Source: Propionivibrio limicola
GTDB lineage: Bacteria; Pseudomonadota; Gammaproteobacteria; Burkholderiales; Rhodocyclaceae
Assembly (NCBI RefSeq): GCF_009469695.1
Contig: NZ_SSSR01000017.1
Coordinates: 1 to 64,000 of the forward strand
Reading direction: 5' to 3'
Length of the DNA: 64,000 nt
Of this stretch, positions 35,408 through 45,925 are shown one piece after another. The translations under genes were made by a program, and so were the position numbers. The first letter of the stretch is position 1. Every line of letters begins with the position of its first letter. The notes under the pieces are model-generated. The model was not told where the DNA came from, searched no databases, and saw nothing but the letters and a program-made list of their open reading frames with translations.

Positions 35408-36490
35408 ATGCCTCGCCCGATACAAGCTCATATCAATTCGTCAGCAATCCGACACAACTATCTCGTAGCCAAGCGATTTGCTGCGTCTGGAGCGAATGGA
35501 GCGAAAGCGTGGGCCGTGGTAAAAGCAAACGCCTATGGACATGGCTTGTTCCGGATCGCTAATGCCTTGCGCGATGTGGCCGATGGATTTGCTTTGCTGG
35601 AAATTGAAGCGGCCATCGCTTTGCGGGAGGCCGGATTTCAGCATCCCATCTTGCTCATGGAAGGCTTTTTCGATGCTGAGGATTTGGCCGCTTGCATCGC
35701 ATATGGCTTCACCGCCTGTGTGCACCAGATGTATCAGTTGCAGATGATCCGAAAGGCCCAGCCTGCAGTACCAATGCCCATTTATCTCAAGCTCAATACA
35801 GGGATGAACCGCCTGGGGTTCGTGCCTGAGCAAATTCCTGCGCTGCGGAGCGAACTGGCGCAGAATCCGGCGATTGGATCGGTCACCTTAATGATGCATT
35901 TCGCCGAAGCGGATGGCGAGAGAGGGATTGATTGGCAGGTCAAAGAGTTCGCCCAAATGTGCACCGGGCTGGATCATCCCGTTTCTATGGCCAACTCAGC
36001 GGCCATTATTAACTTCCCGCAAACAGCACACGATTGGGTCCGGCCGGGCATCATGCTCTATGGCAGCAGTCCGTTTGCCGACGTTTCAGCGAAACAATTG
36101 GAGTTGACTCCCGTCATGACATTAACCAGTCGCATCCTCGCGGTGCAAAAAATTCAGCCTGGTGAACGCGTGGGTTATGGGGGCACATTTGTCGCTACAA
36201 GACCGACGAGGGTTGGCATTGTCGCCTGTGGCTACGCTGACGGTTACCCGCGCCATGCATCGACGGGCACCCCCATTTTGGTCAACGGAGTGCGAACACA
36301 GACTCTTGGCCGGGTATCGATGGACATGTTGGCTTGTGACCTTACGGATCTTCCGGAAGCGGATATCGGTGCTCCGGTCGTCTTGTGGGGAGAGGGCTTG
36401 TCGGCAGACGAAGTGGCGGCTGCGGCCGGAACGATCAGCTACGAGTTGTTTTGCGCCCTTGCGCCGCGTGTGCCGGTCGTCGAAATCTGA
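35408..36490 (+). CDS. alr: alanine racemase
   Basis: A 360-residue PLP enzyme of fold type III. Lys39 in AWAVVKANAYGHG holds PLP; the TIM barrel follows (YLKLNTGMNRLGF, VTLMMHFAEADGE, ANSAAIINFPQTAHDWVRPGIMLYG) and GERVGYGGTFVATRPTRVG near residue 255 holds the catalytic Tyr. It makes D-alanine for peptidoglycan. It is upstream of radA by 11 bases, an order common in betaproteobacteria. Confidence 0.96.
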   Translation: MPRPIQAHINSSAIRHNYLVAKRFAASGANGAKAWAVVKANAYGHGLFRIANALRDVADGFALLEIEAAIALREAGFQHPILLMEGFFDAEDLAACIAYGFTACVHQMYQLQMIRKAQPAVPMPIYLKLNTGMNRLGFVPEQIPALRSELAQNPAIGSVTLMMHFAEADGERGIDWQVKEFAQMCTGLDHPVSMANSAAIINFPQTAHDWVRPGIMLYGSSPFADVSAKQLELTPVMTLTSRILAVQKIQPGERVGYGGTFVATRPTRVGIVACGYADGYPRHASTGTPILVNGVRTQTLGRVSMDMLACDLTDLPEADIGAPVVLWGEGLSADEVAAAAGTISYELFCALAPRVPVVEI

Positions 36491-36501
36491 AAGCAGCCAG
36501 A

Positions 36502-37860
36502 ATGGCCAAGACAAAAAACGTTTTTATTTGCGCTGATTGCGGAGCAGCTTCCCCGAAGTGGCAGGGGCAATGTCCAGGATGCGGTGCATGGAATACCCTC
36601 GTGGAAAGCGTTGCGGAGGTTGCCGCTTCCGGGCGTTTTGCTTCATTGGCCGGTTCGGCTCGGTTGCAGACTCTTTCGGAAATCGAGGCGCGCGAGGAAG
36701 ACCGTTTGCCGACGGGTATCGGTGAATTCGACCGCGCTTTGGGGGGCGGCCTTGTTGCCGGGGGCGTCGTATTGATCGGCGGCGACCCGGGGATTGGCAA
36801 GAGTACGCTGCTGTTGCAGGCACTGACCTCGTTATCTGCAGGGAGTCGTGTCCTTTACGTGAGCGGCGAGGAATCGGGGCAACAGATTGCGCTGCGGGCA
36901 CGGCGATTGTCACTCGATACGCAAAACCTCAAGCTTTTGGCCGAAATCAATCTCGAAAAGATTCTGGCGACGTTGCAGGCGGAAAAACCGCAAGTCGCGG
37001 TGATCGATTCGATCCAGACCCTTTGGTCCGAGCAGCTTAGTTCTGCCCCCGGGTCGGTGGCGCAAGTACGCGAATGTGCGGCGCAACTGACACGCCTGGC
37101 CAAACTCGCCGGGGTGACGGTCATCCTGGTCGGGCATGTGACGAAGGAGGGGGCGCTTGCCGGGCCACGCGTGCTCGAGCATATCGTCGACACGGTACTG
37201 TATTTCGAGGGGGATACGCACTCGAGTTTCAGGTTGATCCGGGCGGTCAAGAACCGTTACGGCGCGGTCAATGAAATTGGCGTTTTTGCGATGACTGACA
37301 AAGGACTCAAAGGTGTCAGCAATCCGTCGGCGATGTTTCTATCGCAACACGGCCAGAATGTCCCCGGTTCCTGCGTGCTGGTGACTCAAGAGGGAACGCG
37401 ACCATTGCTGGTCGAAATTCAGGCGTTAGTCGATCAAGCGCATGGCAATCCGCGCCGCCTGACTGTGGGGCTGGATGCCCAGCGGCTCGCCATGCTTTTG
37501 GCCGTTCTTCATCGTCACGCCGGTATTTTGTGTTTCGATCAGGATGTATTCGTTAATGCCGTCGGTGGGGTCAAAATCACCGAACCTGCGGCGGATTTAT
37601 CGGTGTTGCTATCGATCGTTTCTTCACTTAAAAACAAATCGTTACCAAATAAACTTATAGTTTTTGGTGAGGTTGGGCTGGCGGGTGAGATACGTCCGGC
37701 ACCGCGCGGGCAGGAGCGACTCAAGGAAGCGGCCAAGCTCGGTTTTACCCGGGCCATCATTCCGGAGGCCAACAGGCCAAAGCAACCAATCGACGGAATG
37801 GAGGTCATTTCCGTAAAACGTATCGATGAAGCCTTCGACCGCTTGCGGGAATTGGAATAG
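36502..37860 (+). CDS. radA: DNA repair protein RadA
   Basis: A 452-residue protein, normal length. C4 zinc finger at residues 10-28 (CADCGAASPKWQGQCPGC), RecA-like ATPase with Walker A GGDPGIGKSTLLLQA and the KNRYG motif (VKNRYGAVNEIGVF), then a Lon-protease-like C-terminal domain (IFGEVGLAGEIRP-type VFGEVGLAGEIRPAPRGQERL). It drives branch migration in recombination. ATG 36502 lies 11 bases after alr; an earlier frame overlaps alr and is rejected. Confidence 0.97.
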   Translation: MAKTKNVFICADCGAASPKWQGQCPGCGAWNTLVESVAEVAASGRFASLAGSARLQTLSEIEAREEDRLPTGIGEFDRALGGGLVAGGVVLIGGDPGIGKSTLLLQALTSLSAGSRVLYVSGEESGQQIALRARRLSLDTQNLKLLAEINLEKILATLQAEKPQVAVIDSIQTLWSEQLSSAPGSVAQVRECAAQLTRLAKLAGVTVILVGHVTKEGALAGPRVLEHIVDTVLYFEGDTHSSFRLIRAVKNRYGAVNEIGVFAMTDKGLKGVSNPSAMFLSQHGQNVPGSCVLVTQEGTRPLLVEIQALVDQAHGNPRRLTVGLDAQRLAMLLAVLHRHAGILCFDQDVFVNAVGGVKITEPAADLSVLLSIVSSLKNKSLPNKLIVFGEVGLAGEIRPAPRGQERLKEAAKLGFTRAIIPEANRPKQPIDGMEVISVKRIDEAFDRLRELE

Positions 37861-37956
37861 GCCAACCGGAAGGGGCGAAAAGCGTCGCTCCTGGTTTCCT
37901 CGCAATGAGATGGCGCGCTAATTTGATCTGGGCGGTGATGGGAAAGGCAATTCAGC

Positions 37957-40485
37957 ATGAACCATTTTTCATTCATCCTCAAAATGTTGCGTCGGGAAGG
38001 CTCGTCCGGCGAATTGCATCTGCTTGCCGCCGCGTTGGTGATTGCGGTGGCAGCCTTAACCGCTGTCGGTTTCTTTACTGACCGCGTTCGTCAAGCATTG
38101 ACGCTTGAAGCCAACCAGTTGATTGGCGCCGATCTTGTGCTTACCTCCGATCATCCGTGGTCGACCACAATCTCCGACGAAGTAAAACGGCGTGGTCTTG
38201 AAAACACGGAGACTCGCACATTTCCCAGCATGGTAACGACGACGGGTGGGGGCGACCTTGCGCGGGCGCAACTTGCCGAGATCAAGGCCGTTTCCGAAGG
38301 TTATCCGTTACGCGGTAACTTGCGAATCGCTCCGCAACTCTATGCCCCCGATGCGGTTACGAAAGCTATCCCGCTACCTGGCGCGGTGTGGATCGATGAA
38401 CGCCTGGCGGCAGCGCTTGAGGCCAGGGTTGGCGATGTTTTGTCCGTCGGTCGCTCGAATTTGCGGGTATCGGCCGTGCTGACGTTGGAACCGGATCGCG
38501 GCGTTAATTTCTTCAGTGTTGCCCCACGTCTGTTGATGAACTTGACGGATATCGAGGCCACCGCCCTGATTCAACCCGGAAGCCGCGTGTCGTATCGGCT
38601 GCTTGTTGCTGGAGAGTATAATGAAATCAAAAAATTACGATCGATAGTTTATAAATTGCTAGAGCATGGGGCGCGCGTTGAAGATTCAGAAACGGCCCGG
38701 CCTGAAATCCGCTCCGCCTTGGAGCGCGCACAACGTTTTCTCGGTTTAGCGGCTTTACTGACGGTCGTTCTGGCGGCCGTTGCCGTGTCGTTGGCCTCTC
38801 GACGCTATATGCAACGCCATCTCGATTCCTGCGCGATCATGCGTTGTCTTGGCGCCACGCAGGGGGCGTTGCTTGGCATCCATGCCGGCCAGTTCGTGGT
38901 TCTGGGCGTCGTTGCCTGCGTTGTGGGGGCGGGAATCGGCTACGTGGCACATTTTGCGCTTTATGCGTGGCTGGCGCATTTGTTGGCGACTCCCTTGCCG
39001 GGGCCGGGTTGGTTGCCGCTGCTCCAGGGAGTTCTGACCGGCTTGTTGCTCCTGATGGGCTTCTCCTTGCCGCCGCTCTTTCAATTGAAAAATGTATCGA
39101 CGTTACGTGTGTTGCGGCGTGAACTTGTCTCCGGAACCCTCCCGTTTTTCCGACTCTTTGTCGGCTACGCGATCGGTTTGGCCGCGCTTGCCGGGTTGAT
39201 GTTCTGGGTGGCGGGCGAATTGCGCCTCGGTTCCTACGTGGTTGGCGGGTTTTCTCTGGCGATGGTGGTTTTTGCCACGGTTGCGCGCCTGTCGATCCGC
39301 TTGCTGAACCTGTTTCGTCACGGATCGGGCAAGGCCAATGGGCACATTGGCTGGCGTTATGGGTTCGCCAGCCTCGAGCGGCGTTCGGGAGCGAGTGTCA
39401 TCCAGATTGTTGCACTTTCCCTCGGCTTTATGGCCTTGTTGCTCCTGACCGTAACGCGGAATGATTTGCTGTCGGCCTGGCAGGCGGCGCTTCCCCCTGA
39501 AGCGCCAAACCGATTCGCGGTGAACATTCAGCCCGAACAGCTCGCGGGGGTTCGGCAGTTTTATGCTTCCTCCGGCCTCCACCCGGAGTTCTCTCCGATG
39601 GTGCGGGGGCGCCTGATCCGCGTGAACGGCATCGAGGTAAGCCCGAGTCAATATGACGACGATCGGGCAAAGCGCTTGGTGGAGAGGGAATTCAACCTTT
39701 CGTATCGCTTGGCGCTGCCAGAGGGAAATGCAGTCACTGCCGGACGCTGGTTTGGTGAAGTGGACGAAGGGCAGGGGATTGCCTCCGTCGAGGAGGGGTT
39801 GGCCAACCGACTTGGCTTGCGGGTTGGCGACCGGCTTGAATTCAACATCGCCGGAGACAGCGTCGAGGTTCGCATCGTTGGCTTGCGTAAGTTGAACTGG
39901 GATTCGATGCGTGTGAATTTCTTTGTGCTGACACCGCCCAAAGTGCTCGAACGCTACCCGGCAAGCTGGATCACCAGTTTTTACCTCGCTCCGGAGAGAA
40001 CGGATTTTGTAAATCGCCTGATTCGCGAATTCCCAAACCTGACGGTAATCGACGTGGCGGCCATTGTTCGCCAGTTGCAGTCGATTCTGGATCAGGTTGC
40101 GCGGGCTGTTCAGTTTATTTTTCTTTTTACCTTGGCTGCTGGAATTGTCGTTCTCTATGCGGCGCTGGCTTCGGCCGCGGAAGAGCGCCGTTATGAATTG
40201 GCTGTTATGCGGGCGCTCGGGGCGCGCCGGGAGCAATTACGGCGAGCCTTGCTGGCCGAGTTCGCAGCGGTAGGGGCTCTGTCGGGGTTGATCGCGGCGC
40301 TCGGCGCCAGCGCCATCGGTCAAGCTCTGGCCAGCAAAGCATTTCAACTCGAGGTCGGGATCAATCTCTGGCTGATGCCGGCCGCCATGGCTGGCGGCGC
40401 GGTTGTCGTGATGGCGGCGGGGTGGTTTGCGGCGGCGCGGCTGATCAGCACGCCGCCGCTGGAGGCGTTACGCGTCGGTGTTTGA
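37957..40485 (+). CDS. FtsX-like ABC transporter permease (YbbP-type)
   Basis: An 842-residue protein with about ten membrane helices in the YbbP layout: helix 1 (LLAAALVIAVAALTAVGFF), a large periplasmic domain (residues 50-255), a helix block (AALLTVVLAAVAVSLASRRYMQRH, VVLGVVACVVGAGIGY), a second periplasmic domain and a final FtsX block (LFTLAAGIVVLYAALASAAEERRYELAVMRALGARREQL). Such permeases work with a LolD/YbbA-type ATPase in mechanotransmission or lipoprotein/lipid handling. No ATPase gene is next to it here. Its end overlaps the convergent prmB by 18 bases. Confidence 0.88.
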   Translation: MNHFSFILKMLRREGSSGELHLLAAALVIAVAALTAVGFFTDRVRQALTLEANQLIGADLVLTSDHPWSTTISDEVKRRGLENTETRTFPSMVTTTGGGDLARAQLAEIKAVSEGYPLRGNLRIAPQLYAPDAVTKAIPLPGAVWIDERLAAALEARVGDVLSVGRSNLRVSAVLTLEPDRGVNFFSVAPRLLMNLTDIEATALIQPGSRVSYRLLVAGEYNEIKKLRSIVYKLLEHGARVEDSETARPEIRSALERAQRFLGLAALLTVVLAAVAVSLASRRYMQRHLDSCAIMRCLGATQGALLGIHAGQFVVLGVVACVVGAGIGYVAHFALYAWLAHLLATPLPGPGWLPLLQGVLTGLLLLMGFSLPPLFQLKNVSTLRVLRRELVSGTLPFFRLFVGYAIGLAALAGLMFWVAGELRLGSYVVGGFSLAMVVFATVARLSIRLLNLFRHGSGKANGHIGWRYGFASLERRSGASVIQIVALSLGFMALLLLTVTRNDLLSAWQAALPPEAPNRFAVNIQPEQLAGVRQFYASSGLHPEFSPMVRGRLIRVNGIEVSPSQYDDDRAKRLVEREFNLSYRLALPEGNAVTAGRWFGEVDEGQGIASVEEGLANRLGLRVGDRLEFNIAGDSVEVRIVGLRKLNWDSMRVNFFVLTPPKVLERYPASWITSFYLAPERTDFVNRLIREFPNLTVIDVAAIVRQLQSILDQVARAVQFIFLFTLAAGIVVLYAALASAAEERRYELAVMRALGARREQLRRALLAEFAAVGALSGLIAALGASAIGQALASKAFQLEVGINLWLMPAAMAGGAVVVMAAGWFAAARLISTPPLEALRVGV

Positions 40486-41412
40486 GGCGTTGCCGGCAAG
40501 GTCCGCCTCTGGCAGATCTTCGCGGCGGAGCATGAAGACGTAACGGTCGCCCGCCGCCGTGTCGAGCCAGACGAAGGGCAAGTCGGGGAAGGCGAGTTCC
40601 AGCTCATCCTTGTTGTGCCCGATTTCGACGACCAGAACGCCGCCTGGATTGAGGTGGCGTGCCGCCTCCTTGAGCAGGAGACGCGTGAAATCAAGCCCGT
40701 CTTTGCCGCTGGCCAGCGCCAGTTCGGGCTCGCGCCGGTATTCGTCAGGCAGGTGAGCCATCGACTCGGCATTGACGTAAGGCGGATTCGAAATAATGAC
40801 GTCGTAGCGCTCATCCGGAACGGCAGCAAAAGCGTCGGACTGGATCAGGCGAACGCGATCGACGAGTTCATAGTCATCGACGTTTTTCCGGGCAACCGCC
40901 AAGGCGTCTGTCGAGATATCGATGGCGTCAACACTGGCCTCCGGAAAAGCTTCTGCAGCGAGGATGGCCAAGCAACCTGATCCGGTGCACAGATCGAGAA
41001 CTCGGCCCACGGCCCACGGATCATTGACCCACGGGCTGAGATGTTCACGCAGAAGCTCGGCGATGTGCGAGCGGGGAACGATGACCCGTTCATCGACATA
41101 GAAGCGGAAGTCGCCAAGCCAGGCTTCATGGGTCAGGTAGGCCGCCGGGAGACGTTCGGTAATACGGCGCCGGATGATTTTGAGTGCTGCTGTGCGCTCG
41201 GTGCTGGTCAGGCGTGCATCCATGTAAGGATCGAGTTGATGCAGCGGCAAGTGCAGTGTCTGCAGCAACAGATAAGCCGCTTCATCCCAGGCGTTATCGG
41301 TGCCGTGGCCAAAAAAAACTTCGGCTTCGGTGAAACGGCTCACGGCAAAGCGCATCAGGTCGCGCAGCGTGGAGAGTTCGGCTTGAGCTTGTTCGAATAG
41401 GTCAGTGGTCAC
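40468..41412 (-). CDS. prmB: ribosomal protein L3 N5-glutamine methyltransferase
   Basis: A 314-residue class I methyltransferase: RVLDLCTGSGCLAILAAEAFP is the SAM-binding motif and IISNPPYVNAESM carries the NPPY motif that binds the glutamine amide. The long N-terminal helical region (HGTDNAWDEAAYLLLQTLHLP) distinguishes PrmB (uL3) from PrmC (release factors). It follows dapE on the same strand by 16 bases. Confidence 0.93.
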   Translation of the reverse strand: MTTDLFEQAQAELSTLRDLMRFAVSRFTEAEVFFGHGTDNAWDEAAYLLLQTLHLPLHQLDPYMDARLTSTERTAALKIIRRRITERLPAAYLTHEAWLGDFRFYVDERVIVPRSHIAELLREHLSPWVNDPWAVGRVLDLCTGSGCLAILAAEAFPEASVDAIDISTDALAVARKNVDDYELVDRVRLIQSDAFAAVPDERYDVIISNPPYVNAESMAHLPDEYRREPELALASGKDGLDFTRLLLKEAARHLNPGGVLVVEIGHNKDELELAFPDLPFVWLDTAAGDRYVFMLRREDLPEADLAGNASNTDA

Positions 41413-41428
41413 TGGTGTCGATGGGTAG

Positions 41429-42562
41429 TTACGGAAGAAGTTGTTCGAGAATGCGCCGATAGATCGATGAAAGCTGCGTTAGCGCGGCGATTTCGACGCA
41501 TTCGTTGATTTTGTGGATGGTGGCGTTGACCGGTCCGATTTCGATGACTTGCGGGCAGAGCTCGGCAATGAAGCGGCCATCGGAAGTGCCCCCCGTGGTC
41601 GATAGTTCGGAGTCGATGCCAAGTTCTTCACGGATGGCGTTGAGCGATGCCTCGACCAGTTCGCCACCGCCGGTCAGGAACGGTTTGGCGCCGAGCGTCC
41701 AGGCAATTTCGTAGTCAAGTCCGTGCCTGTCCAGAATGGCACAAAGCTTGTGCTGCAACTCTCCTGGCGTACTGGCCGTCGAAAAACGGAAGTTGAAGAG
41801 GATATCGACATGTCCCGGAATGACGTTGTTCGCGCCGGTTCCGGCGTGGATGTTCGAGATTTGCCAGGTCGTTGGCGGAAAGAATTCATTGCCTTGGTCC
41901 CACGTGGTGGCCGCCAGTTCGGCAATGGCGGGCGCGGCCAGGTGAATCGGATTCTTGGCCAGATGCGGGTAAGCGATGTGTCCCTGAATTCCCTTGATCG
42001 TCAGCCTGGCCGAGAGCGAGCCACGACGGCCATTCTTGACCATGTCGCCGAGCTTGGAGACTGCCGTCGGTTCGCCGACCAGGCAGTAATCCATGCGTTC
42101 TCCGCGTGCCTGCAACGACTCGATCACGGCGACCGTGCCATCGACGGCATCGCCTTCCTCGTCGGAGGTCAGCAAGAACGCGATTGAGCCCGAATGATCG
42201 GGGTGCTGCGCAAGAAAGGCTTCCGTTGCCGTAACAAAGGCGGCGAGTGAACCTTTCATGTCGGCGGCGCCGCGTCCGTAAAGGAAACCGTCGTGCTGCG
42301 AGGGTGTAAAAGGTGGCGTCAGCCATTGCTCGGCTGGTCCCGGAGGAACGACGTCCGTGTGGCCCGCAAAGCAGAAGAGGGGAGCCGAATTGCCGCGACG
42401 CGCCCAGAGGTTGGTGACACCGCCGCGATTGATGTATTCGAACGTAAAGCCGAGGGGCTTGAGGCGCGCCTCTATGATTGCCATGCAGCCTTTGTCGTCG
42501 GGGGTAACCGAGGGGCAGGCAATCAGTTGTTCGGCGAGAGCGAGTGTAGGGTCAAGGGGCAT
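41429..42562 (-). CDS. dapE: succinyl-diaminopimelate desuccinylase
   Basis: A 377-residue M20 di-zinc peptidase: [14 protein letters not shown] (metal His and Asp), [17 protein letters not shown] (bridging Asp), [15 protein letters not shown] (catalytic Glu and metal Glu), and the dimerisation domain with [18 protein letters not shown]. It makes LL-diaminopimelate for lysine and peptidoglycan. ATG 42562 ([10 protein letters not shown]) is chosen; it overlaps the pilU end by 11 bases. An in-frame ATG at 42586 lacks a ribosome site. Confidence 0.95.
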   Translation of the reverse strand: MPLDPTLALAEQLIACPSVTPDDKGCMAIIEARLKPLGFTFEYINRGGVTNLWARRGNSAPLFCFAGHTDVVPPGPAEQWLTPPFTPSQHDGFLYGRGAADMKGSLAAFVTATEAFLAQHPDHSGSIAFLLTSDEEGDAVDGTVAVIESLQARGERMDYCLVGEPTAVSKLGDMVKNGRRGSLSARLTIKGIQGHIAYPHLAKNPIHLAAPAIAELAATTWDQGNEFFPPTTWQISNIHAGTGANNVIPGHVDILFNFRFSTASTPGELQHKLCAILDRHGLDYEIAWTLGAKPFLTGGGELVEASLNAIREELGIDSELSTTGGTSDGRFIAELCPQVIEIGPVNATIHKINECVEIAALTQLSSIYRRILEQLLP

Positions 42563-43748
42563 GTTGTTCTTCAACGGGGGGCTCATCCAGGCTTAACGAG
42601 AATTCGGTGAACGACGTGCCATTTGGGTGGGTCTCGGCGAAGTCGAGCGGAACGTCCTCGGCGGGCGCGCTATTTTGCCCGGGGACGCCGATTTGCGAAT
42701 TGTTGATCAGCCAAGAAAGGTTGGTGGGCGAGTCGGCATGGGCCAATGCTTCATCAAGCGTGATGATGCCCTCTTTGTAGAGCCGAAAAAGATCCTGTTC
42801 GAAAGTTTGTGACCCCGGCGCCAGGCTTTGCTCCATCGCTTCCTTGATGGCCTGAATTTCACCGCGCTCGATCAATTCCTGGATATGGCGCGTGTTCAGC
42901 AGGACTTCGGCTGCCGGGGTGCGTTTACCGTCCGGTTTCGTGACCAGGCGCTGCGAGATGATCGCTTTCAGGCTGGCCGAGAGATCGAGGTAGAGAGCTG
43001 TGCGGTTTTCGAGCGGGAAGAAATTGATGATCCGGTTCAGTGCGTGATAGCTGTTGTTGGCATGCAGGGTGGCCAGGCACAAATGCCCGGTCTGGGCATA
43101 AGCGATTGCTGCCTGCATCGTTTCCTTGTCGCGGATTTCACCGATCAGGATGCAGTCCGGCGCCTGACGCATGGCGTTTTTGAGCGCGTGTTCCCAGCCC
43201 AGCGTATCCATGCCAAGTTCGCGCTGGTTGACGATCGATTTTTTGTGCTTGAACAGGTATTCGATCGGATCTTCGATGGTCAGGATATGTCCGGTGCGGT
43301 TGGCGTTCCGGTAATCGAGCATCGAGGCGATGGTGGTCGATTTGCCGGAGCCGGTAGCACCGACGATCAGGACCAGCCCCCGTTTTTCCATGACGACATC
43401 GGCGAGAATCGGCGGCAGCATCAGCGTGTCCAGCGCTGGAATGTTGCCAAGAATGAAGCGGACGACAATCGAAATCGATCCGCGTTGGCGGAACAGGTTG
43501 ATCCGGAAATTGCCAACGTTCGGAACGCCAAAGGAGAGGTTCATCTCCATCGTCGCTTCAAACGTCCTCGCCTGATCCGGCGTCAGGAGTTCATAGGCAA
43601 TCTTTTCGATCATTGCCGGTGTCATCACCTGCTGATTGATCGGGTGAGAATTGCCCTGGATCTTGATGTGGATGGGGACGCCGGCGGAGATAAAAAGGTC
43701 TGAAGCCTGTTTTTCCGACATCAGCTGGAAGAGCTTATCCAGAATCAT
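42552..43748 (-). CDS. pilU: type IV pilus ATPase PilU
   Basis: A 398-residue PilT-family ATPase: [22 protein letters not shown] start, Walker [16 protein letters not shown], the Asp-box [12 protein letters not shown], Walker B region [18 protein letters not shown] and the His-box [12 protein letters not shown]. Length and the acidic tail favour PilU over PilT. It assists pilus retraction. It sits between dapD and dapE with no other pilus gene near; a partner pilT must lie elsewhere. Confidence 0.9.
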   Translation of the reverse strand: MILDKLFQLMSEKQASDLFISAGVPIHIKIQGNSHPINQQVMTPAMIEKIAYELLTPDQARTFEATMEMNLSFGVPNVGNFRINLFRQRGSISIVVRFILGNIPALDTLMLPPILADVVMEKRGLVLIVGATGSGKSTTIASMLDYRNANRTGHILTIEDPIEYLFKHKKSIVNQRELGMDTLGWEHALKNAMRQAPDCILIGEIRDKETMQAAIAYAQTGHLCLATLHANNSYHALNRIINFFPLENRTALYLDLSASLKAIISQRLVTKPDGKRTPAAEVLLNTRHIQELIERGEIQAIKEAMEQSLAPGSQTFEQDLFRLYKEGIITLDEALAHADSPTNLSWLINNSQIGVPGQNSAPAEDVPLDFAETHPNGTSFTEFSLSLDEPPVEEQHAP

Positions 43749-43797
43749 GTGTTCTCCGCCGGGAGGTGAGAATGAATGGGTGAATGAATACTAGCGA

Positions 43798-44619
43798 TCA
43801 GTCGCCGCGCAGCAGATCGTTGATGCTGGTCTTGGCGCGAGTTTTGGCGTCGACCTTCTTGACGATCACGGCGCAGTAGAGACTGTGGCTGCCATCTTTG
43901 GCCGGCAGGTTGCCGGAAACAACGACCGAGCCCGGCGGAATGAAGCCATAGCTGACTTCGCCCGTCTCGCGGTCGTAAATCTTGGTCGATTGGCCGATAT
44001 AGACGCCCATCGAGATCACCGAGCCTTCGCCGACGATAACGCCTTCGACGATTTCGGAGCGCGCACCGATGAAGCAGTTGTCTTCGATGATCGTCGGGTT
44101 GGCCTGCAGAGGCTCCAGCACGCCACCGATGCCGACGCCGCCCGACAGATGCACGTTCTTGCCGATCTGCGCGCACGAGCCGACCGTGGCCCACGTATCG
44201 ACCATCGTGCCTTCGTCAACGTATGCGCCGATGTTCACGTAGGAAGGCATCAGGATGGCGTTTTTCGCGATATACGCCCCTTTGCGCACGACGGCCGGCG
44301 GAACGACGCGGAAGCCGCCGCGGACGAAATCCTGCTCGCTCCAGTCGGCAAACTTGGTGTCGACCTTGTCGTAGAAGTGCAGGTCGCCGCCTTGCTGAAG
44401 AACGTTGTCTCGAATGCGGAACGAGAGCAGGACGGCCTTCTTGATCCACTGGTGGGTGACCCACTCGCCGTTGATTTTTTCCGACACGCGCAGCGTCCCG
44501 GCGTCGAGCGAGCCGATGACCTGATTGATGGCGGCGATGGTATCAACGGGCGATTGCGGCGAGAGTTCGGCGCGGCGTTCCCAGAGTTCTTCGATGAGTG
44601 CTTGCAGAGGGTGCGTCAT
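43798..44619 (-). CDS. dapD: tetrahydrodipicolinate N-succinyltransferase
   Basis: A 273-residue left-handed beta-helix enzyme: hexapeptide-repeat rungs ([48 protein letters not shown]), the [13 protein letters not shown] turn and [26 protein letters not shown]. It succinylates tetrahydrodipicolinate in the lysine/DAP pathway. It lies 18 bases after dapC. Confidence 0.97.
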   Translation of the reverse strand: MTHPLQALIEELWERRAELSPQSPVDTIAAINQVIGSLDAGTLRVSEKINGEWVTHQWIKKAVLLSFRIRDNVLQQGGDLHFYDKVDTKFADWSEQDFVRGGFRVVPPAVVRKGAYIAKNAILMPSYVNIGAYVDEGTMVDTWATVGSCAQIGKNVHLSGGVGIGGVLEPLQANPTIIEDNCFIGARSEIVEGVIVGEGSVISMGVYIGQSTKIYDRETGEVSYGFIPPGSVVVSGNLPAKDGSHSLYCAVIVKKVDAKTRAKTSINDLLRGD

Positions 44620-44637
44620 GAAATGTTCTTTCTGAAA

Positions 44638-45831
44638 TTACAGTTGTTGGGTGAATTGACGGATGCGTTCGGCGGCATCGAGGCACTTTTCGAGCGGCGC
44701 GACGAGCGCGATCCGCACGTAGCCGGCGCCCGGATTGACGCCGTGCGCCTCGCGAGCGAGGAAGCTGCCCGGCAGGACATAGACATTGTAGTCGGCGACC
44801 AGACGACGGGCGAATTCGGTATCCGCGATGGGGGTTTTGGCCCACAGGTAGAAGCTGGCGTCGGGCATCGACACGCCGAGCACTTCGCCCAGCATGGGCG
44901 TCACGGAGGCGAATTTCTTGCAGTATTGCTCGCGATTGGCAACCACATGCGTTTCGTCCTGCCAAGCGGCGATGCTGGCTGTCTGGAAAGCCGGGCTCAT
45001 CGCACAGCCGTGGTAGGTGCGATACAGCAGATACTGCTTGAGAATGGTCGCGTCACCTGCGACAAAGCCGGAGCGCATGCCCGGTACGTTGGAGCGCTTG
45101 GAAAGGCTGGACAGCATGACCAGCCGGTCGAAATTGCGGCCGAGCAGTTTCGCCGCCTGCAGACCACCGAGCGGCGGCTTGCCTTCTTCAAAGTAAATTT
45201 CCGAGTAGCACTCGTCGGAGGCGATCACAAAACCGTATTTGTCCGAGAGCGCGAACAGCTCTTTCCAGTCGTCGAGATCGAAAACCTTGCCGGTCGGATT
45301 GCCCGGTGAGCAAACGATCATCAGCTGGACGCGCCGCCATTCGTCTTCGGAAAGGCTGCTGTAATCGAAACCGAAGTTGGTTTCCGGCAGCGTATTCAGG
45401 AAGCGGACATCCGCCCCGGCAAGGAAGGCGCCGCCCTCGTAGATCTGGTAGAACGGGTTGGGGCTGACGACGATCGGCACGTAGCCCTTCGACGGATCGA
45501 CGACCGTCTGCGTGAAGGAAAACAGCGCTTCGCGCGAACCGTTGACCGGGAGAATTTGCGTATCCGGATTGATGCCTTCCAGACCGTAGCGCTGCTCCAT
45601 CCAGTCGGCAATGGCACGGCGCAAGGCCGGCTGGCCGATCGTGCTAGGATAGCTCGACAGTCCGCCGAGTCCGCCGATCAGGGCTTCCTTGATGAAGGCC
45701 GGTGTTTCATGCTGCGGTTCGCCGATGGAAAGCTTGACTTCGCTGTAAGCGGGATTGGGCGTTACGCCAGCCAGCAGCTGACGAAGTTTTTCAAACGGAT
45801 AGGTTTGAAGCTTGGAGAGGTAGGGATTCAC
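44638..45831 (-). CDS. dapC: succinyldiaminopimelate aminotransferase
   Basis: A 397-residue fold-type I PLP aminotransferase: NPYLSKLQTYPFEKLRQLLAG, PVNGSREALFSFTQ, VCSPGNPTGKVFDLDDWKEL (NPTG), SDECYSEIY and LSSLSKRSNVPGMRSGF (PLP Lys). It converts N-succinyl-2-amino-6-ketopimelate. The start is taken as GTG 45831, because a promoter lies just upstream (45863-45891) inside the longer open frame, and DapC proteins begin at this NPYL. It starts the dapC-dapD-pilU-dapE row. Confidence 0.93.
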   Translation of the reverse strand: MNPYLSKLQTYPFEKLRQLLAGVTPNPAYSEVKLSIGEPQHETPAFIKEALIGGLGGLSSYPSTIGQPALRRAIADWMEQRYGLEGINPDTQILPVNGSREALFSFTQTVVDPSKGYVPIVVSPNPFYQIYEGGAFLAGADVRFLNTLPETNFGFDYSSLSEDEWRRVQLMIVCSPGNPTGKVFDLDDWKELFALSDKYGFVIASDECYSEIYFEEGKPPLGGLQAAKLLGRNFDRLVMLSSLSKRSNVPGMRSGFVAGDATILKQYLLYRTYHGCAMSPAFQTASIAAWQDETHVVANREQYCKKFASVTPMLGEVLGVSMPDASFYLWAKTPIADTEFARRLVADYNVYVLPGSFLAREAHGVNPGAGYVRIALVAPLEKCLDAAERIRQFTQQL

Positions 45832-45862
45832 GTTGTCTGCAGTGATCGTGTAGGAAGCGTGG

Positions 45863-45891
45863 ATTATAAAGGGCATCGCCGGCTTGCGGAA
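45863..45891 (-). promoter_or_regulatory. dapC promoter
   Basis: On the minus strand TTCCGC (45891-45886), 17 bases, then TATAAT (45868-45863). Transcription would begin about 20-25 bases before the GTG start at 45831. Confidence 0.55.
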
Positions 45892-45925
45892 CGCCGGGGC
45901 TCGCTGGAAGGGAAATTGCCGAAGA

